64,000 nucleotides of DNA, taken from the NCBI GenBank assembly GCA_019059635.1, contig JAGVRJ010000014.1, forward strand, positions 372,001 to 436,000, written 5' to 3'. This stretch comes from Proales similis (lineage: Eukaryota > Rotifera > Eurotatoria > Ploima > Proalidae). A program made the position numbers and the translations under genes. The notes below the pieces were generated by a model, which was not told the origin of the DNA, ran no database searches, and was given only the letters and a program-made list of their open reading frames with translations. This document shows positions 10,823-20,840 of this stretch, one piece after another; position 1 is the stretch's first letter; each line of letters starts with the position of its first letter.

Positions 10823-12770
10823 TTAGAGAATGGACTTGAGGAAGGCCTTGACGCCCTGGTAGGTCTCCTCGCCTATTCGATCGAAACCAGGTCAGAAAAG
10901 AAGCGAAAATTTTAGAACGAACAATGATTCACTTACCGGCCTTGGGAGCTCTAGACACACGGCGCAGCAAATAAGCGAAACGGGTCAGAGTCGGATGAAG
11001 CGTGTTGACCAGCGAGGCGCTTACCTGTCTTCGGGAAGAGTGAAGCCGTAGAAGCTGTCTTGGCCGCTCTGGCCAGGTCGCAGTTCAAGACAGAAGGCGT
11101 ACTTGACGCCAGCAGTGCCGGCGGCCCAGTCTTCAGAGCCACCTGAAGCGATGTAAAGAATTTGCGAGGAGGCTCCGTAAATCCACTTGGTTCCTATTCG
11201 TAGTCGTTTCGTTCAATAGAGAGAAAATGGAAAGACGAGGTCGGACAAATTGATTACCGTAAACAGCCTTTAAGAACAGAATTAAATAGAAGCGGTGCCT
11301 TATCAGAAGGTTAAGAAGAGAACACTTACGGTCAAAGCGTCTACGCCGATCTTGGCCTTGGCTTTCAGCTCATCATAATTTTCAGGATCTTGTTTGGTAT
11401 AGCCCCAGGTTCTAGATCACCCGTTTAAGTTAAGAAAAAGAAAATCAATATGGTGAAATGATTACGTGAACCACCATTGTCCATAGCTATTGAAACAAAT
11501 CGATAAGGAATATTCAACAAAAAAGGCAATAGATGGATAGGAACTCACGTGTGAACATCAAAAAACGCATCCCAACGGCCCTGTGTCTTCAAGATAGCTG
11601 CCTGAATAGACTTGGTCTCGATCTCACTGTCGGCCGAAGGCCCGGCGAAAGTGTCAGAGCAGGGACTAGTGCTTGAGCCTCCGGTCTAAGGAACTCTCAA
11701 GCTCATTCAAGCAGGCCTTGGGATGACTGAAAGCAAACTCACCAGCCACTTGTAGCCCCAGTTTCGGTTCAAGTCGGTTCCAAAGCAAGAGGTGCCGGGA
11801 TTGGGGCGTCGGTTCTTGCGCCACAAACGATACGTGGTTCGCGAGTACTCGTAGCCATCAGGGTTCACAATGGGCAAGAAGTGGATCTCGAACTTGTTCA
11901 GGATGGCGATGGTCTCGGCGTTGCCGGCGTTGTACTCGGCGACGAGCTGCAACGAGGACGAGTATGAGGCCTGAGACGAGGAGAGGGCAAGAGGCAGACG
12001 GCCTTACTCTGTCGATCATCCAGATGCAGGTGGCCGGCGAGATCCACTCGCGAGCGTGGATGCCGCACTCTGCCAGACAAGTGTGAGAGGGGCACGATTG
12101 GCAGCAATTAGAAGGGGCAACTCACGGATCCAGATGTTTCGGCTGCTCTGTGCGGTCTTGAGCACGAGCACCTTCAGGTTGCGCTGCTCGTACGTCTGCC
12201 CGATCACGTAGCTCGAGGCAATGTCCGAGTGTCTGGTGACCACGTCGTCGATGTACTCTTGCACCTCGGCGTAGGTGGCGAACTTGCCGACGATGCTGCG
12301 ACCCAGCTCTCGCTTGGCGATGCTTCTCAGCTGCTCCTCGACCTGGCTGCACTCTCTCTCTGGTTAGACAAGGCACTGATGAACAACCGAAGATGCCTCA
12401 CTTCTGGATGTTGTGGTTGGCGATCTCGAAGCGGATTCCGTTCTCCTCGAACAGGGCACCGTACTTGACAAATGCCTCCGGCGAGAGTAGCACGGTCACG
12501 CCCTCGCTGCTCAGGCGGATTCGGCCCCACAAGTCAAACTCGTTGTCGTGCTGCCACTGGTCGATGAGGCGGAGATGCGTCTCCTCGGTGGGGAACATGC
12601 GCACCAGTCGGTACCTTCAGTTCGAATGTGCGGACCGCAGGCAGTTCAGAAGGCGGCTCTTGGTCGATGCGTTCTGCGACCTACCCGTCGTAGGAAAAGT
12701 GTTCGGCACTTGAGAGCGCGGCCACTGCCAGCAGCAAGGCCGCTGCTCTGGCAAACAATTGCATTGACAT
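10823..12770 (-). CDS. M14 metallocarboxypeptidase (digestive A/B type, zymogen)
   Basis: Twelve exons in minus-strand order: 12770-12685, 12614-12402, 12346-12126, 12069-12008, 11946-11743, 11685-11549, 11486-11466, 11411-11330, 11267-11258, 11193-11025, 10950-10937 and 10872-10823 (422 aa, the normal length for a procarboxypeptidase). A signal peptide is followed by an activation propeptide (YDGYRLVRMFP) and the catalytic domain. Zinc ligands are His178 and Glu181 in GIHAREW and His307. FTLPEDR, Tyr359 and catalytic Glu382 (FCLEL) are present. The pocket residue matching CPA Ile255/CPB Asp255 is Glu366 in GGSEDW, which suggests preference for basic C-terminal residues (inference). Three exons are only 21, 10 and 14 nt long. 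A TATA element at 12826-12831 and a minus-strand AATAAA at 10779-10784 frame the unit. It likely acts extracellularly in protein digestion. Confidence 0.9.
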
Positions 12771-12825
12771 TATTCGGCGATTATAAAGAGCAAACTGAAG
12801 AGATCCTCGCCGCCATTTCGAACCA

Positions 12826-12831
12826 TTTATA
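12826..12831 (-). promoter_or_regulatory. TATA box of the carboxypeptidase gene
   Basis: On the minus strand this reads TATAAA, about 61 nt before the start codon at 12770. That spacing suits a TATA element and a short leader. The same spacing recurs upstream of other genes in the window. Confidence 0.55.
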
Positions 12832-13117
12832 ACGGCATTCGTGAGATCGGCCATCTGGCACGAGCTCATCTCCACTATTCAATTCGAGACATAGATTAGA
12901 AGTGGAGATAAGGCAGCTTTTGTCAGCTTGCTCCTCTTTGACGAACGTGCTCAGTCTGAGGGTGAAGTCAGCGCTCTTCGAGTTTTCTCGGTCTCGCCCA
13001 CCCCGATTTCGTTTTCCAATTTTATCATAAGCATGTTCGGCTCAGAGTAAATTGATTTCAATTTATTTTTAGATCGTCATGTCGAATGCAATTGCAGTTC
13101 TGGCTGCAAGTCATTGC
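12832..13117. other. Intergenic between ceramide synthase 3' end and carboxypeptidase promoter
   Basis: No gene is recognised. A TTTATT (minus-strand AATAAA) lies near 13060 just before the ceramide synthase stop and could be its polyadenylation signal. Confidence 0.4.
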
Positions 13118-14528
13118 CTATACATCAAAGCTATTCTGGTTTGACTTTAGAGGCGCCGGACGATTCAATATTTCTATTTGTCGTTTGCCCTGTTCGTTGT
13201 ATTCGTTTACGTCTGACTCACTTCGATCGTCTTTTGAGACGCCTCCTTTGACTATGCTGAAATAGGCCGTTCGGCAGATGAAGTAGAACCAGAACACGTG
13301 CAGCAGCTGAAGGATCAATAGTAAGGCGTTAAATAGATAATAGGTGCCCAGCGGAGTGGGAAGTATCGTCGGTGCCTCGATCATTGTCGAGTAAATGATG
13401 CTTCAAGGCGATCAGTCACAGAATTCATTTAAACTGGGAGCAGCGGCCAAACTTACAAGAACGGAAAGTAGATCAGACGGGTGACGATCCAAGTCAACGT
13501 GAACATGATGAAATTGAAGTTGGCCAAGTGTCTCTTGCTCAAATAATTGGCCGACTTGGCAAACTCAAGCCAGACGTCGGCGCTTGATCACAGCAGGGCC
13601 GTTAACTGGCTAGAGCGAGGCCACATTAGAGAAAGGCAGACTCACCTGTCGTGCAGAATGAGGATCATGGTGCCGATGCGAATGAAATCGAAACAGTAGC
13701 TCCACACGATCAGAAGGATGGTCACAAGGTGATGCACGAACATTGCCCAAAAGTCTTTTCGCTTCACGTCGATGAACTGCGAGATTAGCAGCGAGTAGTA
13801 GAAGCCCAACTCGATCGCATAGTAAAAGTAGACGTCCAAGGTTATTTCGTGGTAAGGCAGGCCGATCCAAAAGTGCTTGGTGTCCAGGAACCAGATTTTC
13901 TAAACGCGTGTCTTTTAATTTTCGAAATCGACACCCGACAGGAGTTTGCTCACATTCGACAGGGTCGCATAGCCGTACAGCCACATGACAGTGTAAAAGA
14001 AAAAGCGCCAGCATGATTCGTTGAACTTTTTCAGTTTGCTGGTTTTGGTCAATTCCCGGCGCAGCTTGAACCACTCGTTTATGTACTCAAAGTCTTTGCC
14101 GGTCTCGCGCGCCAAATACTGAGCTCTAAAGATGAGCGAAAGATCGCGCTGACTATCTGATTGGCGATTCACTCACCAAAGTGATCGAGTCCGACAGTGG
14201 GCCTCCTGTTTGCCTGAAGTGAAACTCGAGAATCGGATCGGGCCGAAATCGTCGTCTGGCCTCGTCCAGTCCGTACGATTCGCCCAATGGATTGGACACG
14301 TGTCTTTGAAAACGCTTTCAAAACTGTGAGGAACATGGCAGGTGCAGTCAGCTCGATTTACTTTTCAAACAGTTTTCTTATGAAATAGATGAGCACAGCG
14401 AGCGTGAAGGGCACGAGGAAAATTCGCTTGAAGCCGGCGTCCGTGACTCGGTTCAAGTCGGCCAAGTTCACTTCGTCAAGCAGCCAGAGCGACTCGGGCT
14501 GCCGGAGTCCAACACTTTCATCGGGCAT
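13118..14528 (-). CDS. Ceramide synthase (LAG1/CerS family) with an apparent one-base frameshift
   Basis: Exons in minus-strand order: 14528-14362, 14303-14177, 14118-13954, 13899-13646, 13583-13457 and 13400-13118. CerS enzymes N-acylate sphingoid bases in the ER. The protein has an N-terminal membrane segment, a Hox-like segment (YINEWFKLRREL, LKKFNESCWRFFFY) and the Lag1 motif: adjacent catalytic histidines in FWAMFVHHLVTILL, then GTMILILHD. Homology continues as SADVWLEF and AKSANYLS, but the two pieces are in different frames. One extra base near 13559-13561 makes exon 5 127 nt instead of 126. Splicing to a later AG (exon high end 13564) would restore frame but drop the conserved SADVWLEF. 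This may be a sequencing error or a real lesion. The gene shares a 448 bp divergent upstream region with the reductase gene. Confidence 0.85.
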
Positions 14529-14976
14529 GGTCTCACTCGCGTTGATCTAGAAATGCTTCCCTCGGGTTTATGAAGTCTCAGCTCGGCGCTCGTCACGCTC
14601 ATTGACTACCGTCTCCTATGGCCCCATGCATTCCTCGCCCCAGACGTCGTCTACTCTCCCCCCCCCCCCGCTCCTTTAATGTTTTCTTTATAATAATTCA
14701 CCGACGCTGTTTAGCAACCATAATTTCAATGGGAATTTAATAATTCGCTCCTAAACGTCTGTTTGTTTTATTTTGATCGTTCGATTTGGCCTTCTTCTTC
14801 TTCTTCTTCTTTGAGGCATTTCCCAAGTCGCCAAGGCCATCTCCGTCTAGCCGCTGAAGGCTGAGCTCAGTGAACGCCTCTGAACTGGATAGAGAACAGG
14901 ATGAGCGGCAAAATTCAAGCTTCATCAAAACCACACAGGCCGCAGTCAGAAGCGTTTGATTGGCAAGAGCGGTGAA
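14529..14976. promoter_or_regulatory. Divergent intergenic region between ceramide synthase and reductase genes
   Basis: The two start codons face away from each other across 448 bp. The stretch contains a 12-base C run at 14658-14669 and a TTC repeat at 14791-14811. It probably carries both promoters, but no clear TATA element is assigned. Confidence 0.45.
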
Positions 14977-16026
14977 ATGAGGCCCAAGGTTTTCATCACA
15001 ATGCCGTTCCCGTTCAGGCAGGCAACCGATCTGCTCGACGGCTTTGACCTGTTCATAAATCAGCAAGTTCCTCTGGCGCGTGCGCAACTTCTGGAGCGAG
15101 TGCGCGGCTCGACCGGCATCATCTGCTTTCCGATGAATCGAATCGATGCCGAACTGCTGGATGCAGCCGGCAAGCAGCTAAAGGCCGTCTCGACCTGCTC
15201 GGTGGGCCATGACCACATTGACCTTGAGGCGTGTGCGTCGAGAGGAGTCCGCGTCGGCTACACGCCCGATGTTCACACCGGTAAAGCAGCTGACGGCTTC
15301 TTGTCTGCTTGGTATGCTGCTAAATGAAAGCTTGCAGACGCGGTCAGCGAGTTCGCCATCGGACTAATTCTGAACGCAAGTCGACGCATAAATCAGAGCA
15401 TCGAGGCAGCACGCCGGCCCGACTGGATCGGCAAATGGTCCATGTCTTGGCTGCTGGGACATGGCCTGGCCAAGTCGACGATCGGAGTGTTCGGTCTTGG
15501 CCGAATCGGCTTCGCTATCGCCAGTCGCCTGAAAGCGTTCAAACCGGCTCGACTCATCTATCACAATCGACGAGGCGTCAATGCCAACGCGCAACAAATC
15601 GGCTGCGAGCTCGTTTCGTTCGACGAGCTTGTCAGCCAATCTGACTTTTTGCTTCTGACGAGCAGCTCTAACCCGAGCACTCTGAATAAATTCAACGCCC
15701 AAGTGTTTGAGCGAATGAGGTCCAACTTGGTGCTGGTGAACGTCTCAAGGGGCAGTGTGGTTGACCACGACGCATTGGCCCACGCGCTCGAATCTGGCCA
15801 AATTGACTCGGCCGCACTGGACGTCACTGAGCCGCAGCCGTTGAGCAGCGACCATTCTCTCTACAAACTGAACAATTGCATAATAACGCCCTATTTGGCG
15901 CCCAATGAACTCGCCACTCGAGTTGAAATGAGCGTCCTCACAGCCCTGAATCTAAGACAAGCGATGGCCAATCGGGCGCCAGTGCACGAGCTCACACCGT
16001 CCTGGCTCGAGTCGACTCCGCTTTAA
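14977..16026 (+). CDS. GRHPR: Glyoxylate/hydroxypyruvate reductase-like D-2-hydroxyacid dehydrogenase
   Basis: Two exons, 14977-15280 and 15338-16026 (330 aa; human GRHPR is 328). The family reduces glyoxylate and hydroxypyruvate with NADPH. Visible features are PKVFITMP at the start, TCSVGHDHIDL, the Rossmann loop GVFGLGRIG, the catalytic Arg region VNVSRGSVVDHDAL and the Glu in LDVTEPQPL. NRRG after the second strand fits NADPH binding. The usual catalytic histidine, in PHIGSA in relatives, is replaced: the protein reads TPYLAP with Tyr287 from a TAT codon. Activity may therefore be lost or changed. The start at 14977 aligns with the family N-terminus. AATAAA is at 16049-16054. Confidence 0.85.
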
Positions 16027-16838
16027 TTATAGCTGATAGACAACAACCAATAAAAGGCATCAGAGCGCACGCATGAATTTTCGGTTTATTCTGCTTTTTA
16101 TCGGCTCCATTGTCCAGTCGAGAGTCACATTTAGATGTCGGCGAGCGAGCCAGCTCAGCAGAGCGGTCAGATTCGTTTGATTCACTCTGAAGCCATTTTA
16201 GTGCTGTTTATTTTTTTTTTTATCTGATCACGACCATGGCGCTCGATCGGTCGGTTCGGACAACTACAACGGACAATGTTGATGGACAAACACGATAATA
16301 AATTATTTCGCGAACAGAAAATTGCAAATCTGCTCGGGGCCAGCAGTACGTGCGCGCGTTTATGATTAGACGAACGAACGAACAAGCTGGACTCGACCGA
16401 GCTCGCCTTATCTGCGGCGGCGGCCAAGGTGCGTTCGAGTGCGTTGGCCACCTTGCTCGCTTTAGACTAACACGTGTGCCACTTTGACGGCCATTTGACC
16501 GCCTCTGGTTGCTTCAGACTCTTGACGCCTCTTTAGGACGGGGGGCGTGTCTCGGCGCGCAGTCCCATTCGTTGATACCTCGTTGCTCGGTCGATCCCCG
16601 GCTCGGCTAATAGTTTATGTTAATGGATTGAAATGCGCAATTCGCGCCAGCATCGGCTGAAGATTCAACCTGATCCACGTTTTCAACATTTAGCAACGAG
16701 AATATTCTACAACGAGTGTCGCTCTCTTAATTTGGACGACTTATTTTTTTTTCGAATTGAGGAAAAGCTGAAGCGATTTTAATTGAACTCGTTTATTGTG
16801 TAGATTAGCCAAGCACCTTTCGAAACGCAACAAACAAA
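16027..16838. other. Intergenic and upstream region of PDCD4
   Basis: It includes the reductase AATAAA at 16049 and a T-rich stretch near 16210. A palindromic GAATATTC lies at 16698-16713 within a 16-base sequence also found upstream of the NUPR1-like gene. No gene is recognised. Confidence 0.45.
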
Positions 16839-18461
16839 ATGCCGTTGAGCTCAACAAACAGCTTTCAATCACAGTCGATCGAGGACTTGATTGCGCAGCT
16901 TGACTCGACACCCGGTGAAACGAGAAGCCCCAATGACAACGAGATGAACAACAACAGCCAAGATGCGAACAACCGCAACGGACAACCGGACGCCGAGTCG
17001 GGCCGTCGCATGATCCGAGGCAGACGCTCGGGCGGCAACCAGAACAATGGCAAGGGCCGCGGTGTCAACTCAAACGGCGAGCCTGTACTCAACAAGAACA
17101 TAATCATGTCGAAAAAGTACACCAAGCAGCTGCGCACCCTGAACAACCGAGGCCTGCCGAAGAAGGGCGGCGCCGGCGGCAAGCACACCTGGGGAGCGCC
17201 CGGCTCCGAGTACAACTTCAACTACTACTTGGACCAGAACGACCCGAACTACGACTCGGAGGACGGCGCCAACGTCTACATGGTCTGCGCCGACAATCTG
17301 AGCGACGGCGCCGTCAAGGCCGAGTCGAAGAGTGCCCTGAGAGAACTGGACGACTTTGAGCTCGAAGTGAAGCCGATCGTGTTGGAATACTTTCAGAACG
17401 GAGACACTATGGAAGTGGTCGATCTGCTCAAATCGTACGATCTGAGCAAAGTGGGCGCCCGCCTCATCGCCTACTTGGTGCAGATCGGCCTCGAGCACAA
17501 CAACACGTGCAAAGAGCTCATATCTCGTCTGCTGCGCGACTTGACCCTCGAGTTGATCGGCGACAGCGACTTCCAGAACGGCTTCGACAGCCTGCTCAAG
17601 AACTTGTCCGATTTGACGCTCGACAATCCACAAGCGCCCGAGGTAAGTGGCCTGAGCGTTCCGTCTTGCACCTGCTCAATTAATCTCTTCTCGTAGCATC
17701 TGGGCACGTTCATTGCGCGAGCAATCGCTGACAAGACAGTCAACTCGGACTACTTGGATCGATTTTATTCGGCCAAGGACGACTCGCACGAGCTGCCTGT
17801 GAGCTTGGACGACGAAAAAGTGCAAAAGGCGCTGGAGCGGGCGCGAGTACTGCTCAACATGAACGATCATCTCTTCCAGTTGTCGCACGTGTGGGGCAAC
17901 AAAGGCGGCTTCTTGCCGGTGCGACAGCTCAGCGACAAGATGAAAGAGATTCTGCACGAGTTCCTCGACTCCAGAGACATGGACGAGGCGATGCGCTGCC
18001 TCAAAGAGCTCAGTGTGCCGCATTTTCACCACGAGTTCGTCTACGAGGCGCTCGACTTTGCGATCGAGAAAGGCGACGATCAGACTCTGGAGCGCATCTG
18101 CCAGCTACTGGCCCACCTCTGCAACTCGGTCCTAGTGACCCACGATCAGCTCAGAATGGTTCGTTGCCTTTTTCGTTCAGCACAACCCTTCTAGCTGAGC
18201 TATTCTCTTGAAGGGCGTCCTGAGGGTCTACGATCTGATGCATGAAATAAGCTTGGACGTGCCGAACGCGGCCAGTATTCTCGATCGCCTGTTGGCCAAG
18301 TGTGAGGCGCAGGGCGTACTCAGTCACGACTTGGTAGAAATGGCTCCCAACAGGTAAGGATTGCCCTTGTCTGTCTTTGGCAATAGCTAACGAGCTCTGG
18401 CAACTGTAGAAGCCGAAAACGATTTGTTTCCGAGGGCGACGGTGGCCTCGTCAAGGCCTGA
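16839..18461 (+). CDS. PDCD4: Programmed cell death protein 4 (two MA3 domains)
   Basis: Four exons: 16839-17642, 17697-18158, 18214-18353 and 18410-18461 (485 aa; human is 469). PDCD4 binds the helicase eIF4A through its MA3 domains and inhibits translation. The N-terminus is Asn/Gly/Arg-rich and basic, fitting RNA binding. The conserved linker GGAGGKHTWGAPGSEY precedes the first MA3 domain (about residues 165-300). The second MA3 domain covers about 325-455. The C-terminus RKRFVSEGDGGLVKA matches the family end closely, which supports the last small exon. Two AATAAA signals lie near 18845 and 18862. An HSE-like palindrome sits about 140 nt before the start codon. Confidence 0.95.
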
Positions 18462-19099
18462 GTAGACTAGAGAGGAGTCAGACAAGAGCCCGCCGCTAGA
18501 CACAACGATTCCTCCTGCTGTAAAATATTTCGAAGCGTTCAAACCGGCAGCTGGCTCTACAGTTCAATATGGACTCTCTCGGCCCCTCTTAATCCTTTTT
18601 GCATCTTTCTTCCAGTTATTATTGATCAAGCTGCTCGAAAACGATTAGTAGTTAGACCAAGGCGCCTCCTCTGTTTCTATTTGAACCCTTTACTGCGCTG
18701 TCGCCACCCCCGCCGCCGCCGCCGCCACCACCGCCATCATTATCAGCCAAAAACAACGCAAGAGACTTTGTCTCTCGAACTCTTATTTAGTAACTTAGTT
18801 CTTTGCACTCTTGAGCATTTTTTTCTTTACTCGGCATCATCAATGAATAAAACGCAAATGTAAATAAAAATCGACGCGTTTGGTCCGATGAGGTGCGAGA
18901 AATGGGGCCAACATCGCTCTGGCATTGGCAAGTCTCGACGAGCAAAGACAAACGAGGCGCCGTCTGCTCATGAGAGTCGACGAGCATATATGTACCCGGG
19001 CCCGGATCGAACATAATTCAGAGCGAAGCTTTGTGACTGCTCTATCTCTCTACTTTCTAGTTTGGATGGTGGCCATTTAGAAAAATCGCTGAATCGATC
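18462..19099. other. PDCD4 3' UTR and upstream region of PRPF38B
   Basis: A CCG/CCA triplet repeat lies at about 18706-18735, probably in the PDCD4 3' UTR, followed by two AATAAA signals. The remaining 230 bp before the PRPF38B start shows nothing recognisable. Confidence 0.5.
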
Positions 19100-20047
19100 A
19101 TGGCGCTGCAAATTTGGGGCAATCGCGAGACTATGAACCTGAATCCGATGATCCACACGAACATTCTGAGCTCAATTTACTTTAAGCAAAAGCTTAGCGA
19201 GTTGAACACGTATCACGAGCTGATCGACGAGATCTATTACAGGGTAAGTGCTCTTGGCCTTATTGCAAGTGCAAAAGTCGAACGCGAGCTGAAAGACGTC
19301 AAAACGAAGGTGAAGCATCTGGAGCCCTGGGAGCGTGGCAGCCGCAAGACTCACGGCCTGTCCGGCATGTGCGGCGGCGTGAGAGGAGTCGGCGGCGGCG
19401 GTATTGTGTCCACGGCCTTCTGTATCTTGTATAAGCTCTACACCTTTAAACTAACTAAGAAACAAGTAATGAGTCTTCTAATTCATCCAGACTCACCGTA
19501 CATCCGCGGCGTGGGCTTCATGCTCATTCGCTACACACAGAACCCGGCCGACCTGTTCAACTGGTACAAGGACTACTTGGACGATCCGGAGCAGATTGAC
19601 GTCAAGGCTGGCGGCGGCTGCCTCATGACCATTGGGCAAATGCTCCGCCAGTGGCTCGTCAAAATCGACTGGTTCGATACGCTGTTTCCGCGCATACCGG
19701 TTCCCAATCAGCGGGAAATCGCCGCTCTGCTCGAGCAGCGTTACGGACCAGGCGGCGGCGGCGGCGCAGATTCCGCCCGCAAAACTGACCGGTCGAATAG
19801 GCCGCGGTCGAAAGAAAGGTCCTCCCGTGATCGCTCAAGGGAGCGTCAGAGATCGCGTAGCCCTCGACACAGGCGAGATCGACCAAGGTACTCGGACGAC
19901 GCCGACAATGACGGCGACGACGATCGCTCAAGACGACGAGCCAGACGACGATCGTCGAGCAGCGAACGCAGTCGCTCCGGCTCTCGTCACCGCCACAAAC
20001 ACCATCGTCACCACAAAAAGAGCCACAAAAGTGACCGAAATCATTAG
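19100..20047 (+). CDS. PRPF38B: Pre-mRNA-splicing factor 38B
   Basis: Two exons, 19100-19243 and 19310-20047 (293 aa). The PRP38 domain is nearly intact: MALQIWGN, MNLNPMIHTNILSS, GMCGGVRGVGGGGIVSTAFC, KAGGGCLMTIGQML and LFPRIPVPNQ. The C-terminal 90 residues are Arg/Ser-, Asp- and His-rich, typical of RS-type spliceosomal proteins. PRP38 proteins act in spliceosome activation in the nucleus. The 66-nt intron 19244-19309 has no in-frame stop, so an unspliced message would encode 22 extra residues; homology to the family shows it is an intron. AATAAA is near 20121. Confidence 0.95.
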   Translation: MALQIWGNRETMNLNPMIHTNILSSIYFKQKLSELNTYHELIDEIYYRVSALGLIASAKVERELKDVKTKVKHLEPWERGSRKTHGLSGMCGGVRGVGGGGIVSTAFCILYKLYTFKLTKKQVMSLLIHPDSPYIRGVGFMLIRYTQNPADLFNWYKDYLDDPEQIDVKAGGGCLMTIGQMLRQWLVKIDWFDTLFPRIPVPNQREIAALLEQRYGPGGGGGADSARKTDRSNRPRSKERSSRDRSRERQRSRSPRHRRDRPRYSDDADNDGDDDRSRRRARRRSSSSERSRSGSRHRHKHHRHHKKSHKSDRNH

Positions 20048-20307
20048 GCCCGGAAAGACTCTCGTTCAGAACGGCATTGTAAACTTATTGTGATTAGTGA
20101 ATATATATTTTTTTTGTTTCGAAATAAAAACGAGTCTACGAGAAGAGCTACGAAGTTTATTCTAACAATAAAAATTCCAACAGCGTCTATGTGCAATTAC
20201 AGGCCGCGAGCACGCGCCAGGCGTGCGGCAAATCAGACGTTTAAAACAAATTCATTTTTTGTTTTGTTTTTTTAAATAGATATACAATTCGATGACGGCG
20301 AGGCAGT

Positions 20308-20571
20308 CTACTTGGACCGGTTCTTGTGGTTGGAGTTCTCCATCTTGCGGGCCACGTCGCGCACGTTATTGCTCGGGTCGTATCTCTGGTTGGCCACCTG
20401 CTCCTGCTTGTCTCGCTTGCCTCCGTGGCCAGTGCGCATGTACTTTTCGTGTTCAAAGTAGTACTTGTCGTACTCGTCCAGGTAGTCGTCGTCGAACTTT
20501 TTGCCGCTCTTGCCTTGTTGGTTCAGGACAGCGGGCTCGAGCAGGACTTGGCTCTTGTTGTCGGCGCTCAT
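20308..20571 (-). CDS. NUPR1/p8-like small stress-response nuclear protein
   Basis: Single exon, 87 aa. The acidic aromatic stretch YLDEYDKYYFEHEKY, then GHGGKR, NQRYDP and a basic tail KMENSNHKNRSK follow the order of the NUPR1 family (acidic DEYD/YY segment, basic GGK segment, N-R-x-x-P, basic helix). NUPR1/p8 is an intrinsically disordered chromatin-associated regulator induced by stress. A TATA element at 20633-20638 lies 67 nt upstream of the start. An HSE-like palindrome lies about 255 nt upstream. The 3' end faces PRPF38B at 260 bp. Identity rests on motif order in a short protein, so an alternative small basic protein cannot be excluded. Confidence 0.7.
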   Translation of the reverse strand: MSADNKSQVLLEPAVLNQQGKSGKKFDDDYLDEYDKYYFEHEKYMRTGHGGKRDKQEQVANQRYDPSNNVRDVARKMENSNHKNRSK

Positions 20572-20632
20572 TTCGCTGATTTAGTTATCGAAGTTCTCAA
20601 GTGTATTGCGTTTGATCTAAATGGCACGAGAA

Positions 20633-20638
20633 TTTATA
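20633..20638 (-). promoter_or_regulatory. TATA box of the NUPR1-like gene
   Basis: On the minus strand it reads CTATAAATT, 67 nt upstream of the start codon at 20571. This gives a predicted leader of about 35-40 nt. Confidence 0.55.
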
Positions 20639-20824
20639 GGCACCGACCCAGCAAGCCAAAGAACGATGAAATGAATGAATGAAGGAGGCGGAGGAAAAGG
20701 AATGGAGAGGGCGATGAATGTACGCGGACAATATGCGCAGTTGAGAGAGTGAGAGCATGTCGAACTAATGGCCCGGTGTTGCGCAATTCGTGAATGCGTC
20801 TAGTTGACCTGGTGGCGAACTGAG

Positions 20825-20840
20825 GAGAATATTCTACAAC
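20825..20840 (-). promoter_or_regulatory. HSE-like inverted repeat (GAATATTC)
   Basis: The core is nGAAnnTTCn, two inverted heat-shock-element units. The identical 16 bases occur at 16698-16713 upstream of PDCD4. Only two units are perfect, so HSF binding is a guess. Confidence 0.3.

Noticed and set aside
13457-13564. Alternative acceptor for ceramide synthase exon 5 that restores the reading frame
   Set aside because: It would delete the conserved SADVWLEF segment that aligns residue for residue with the family, and the acceptor lacks a pyrimidine tract; kept only as a fallback explanation.
14737-15087. Minus-strand frame with a poly-Lys stretch upstream of the ceramide synthase
   Set aside because: The Lys run comes from a TTC repeat, and the frame overlaps the first exon of the reductase gene antisense; no homology.
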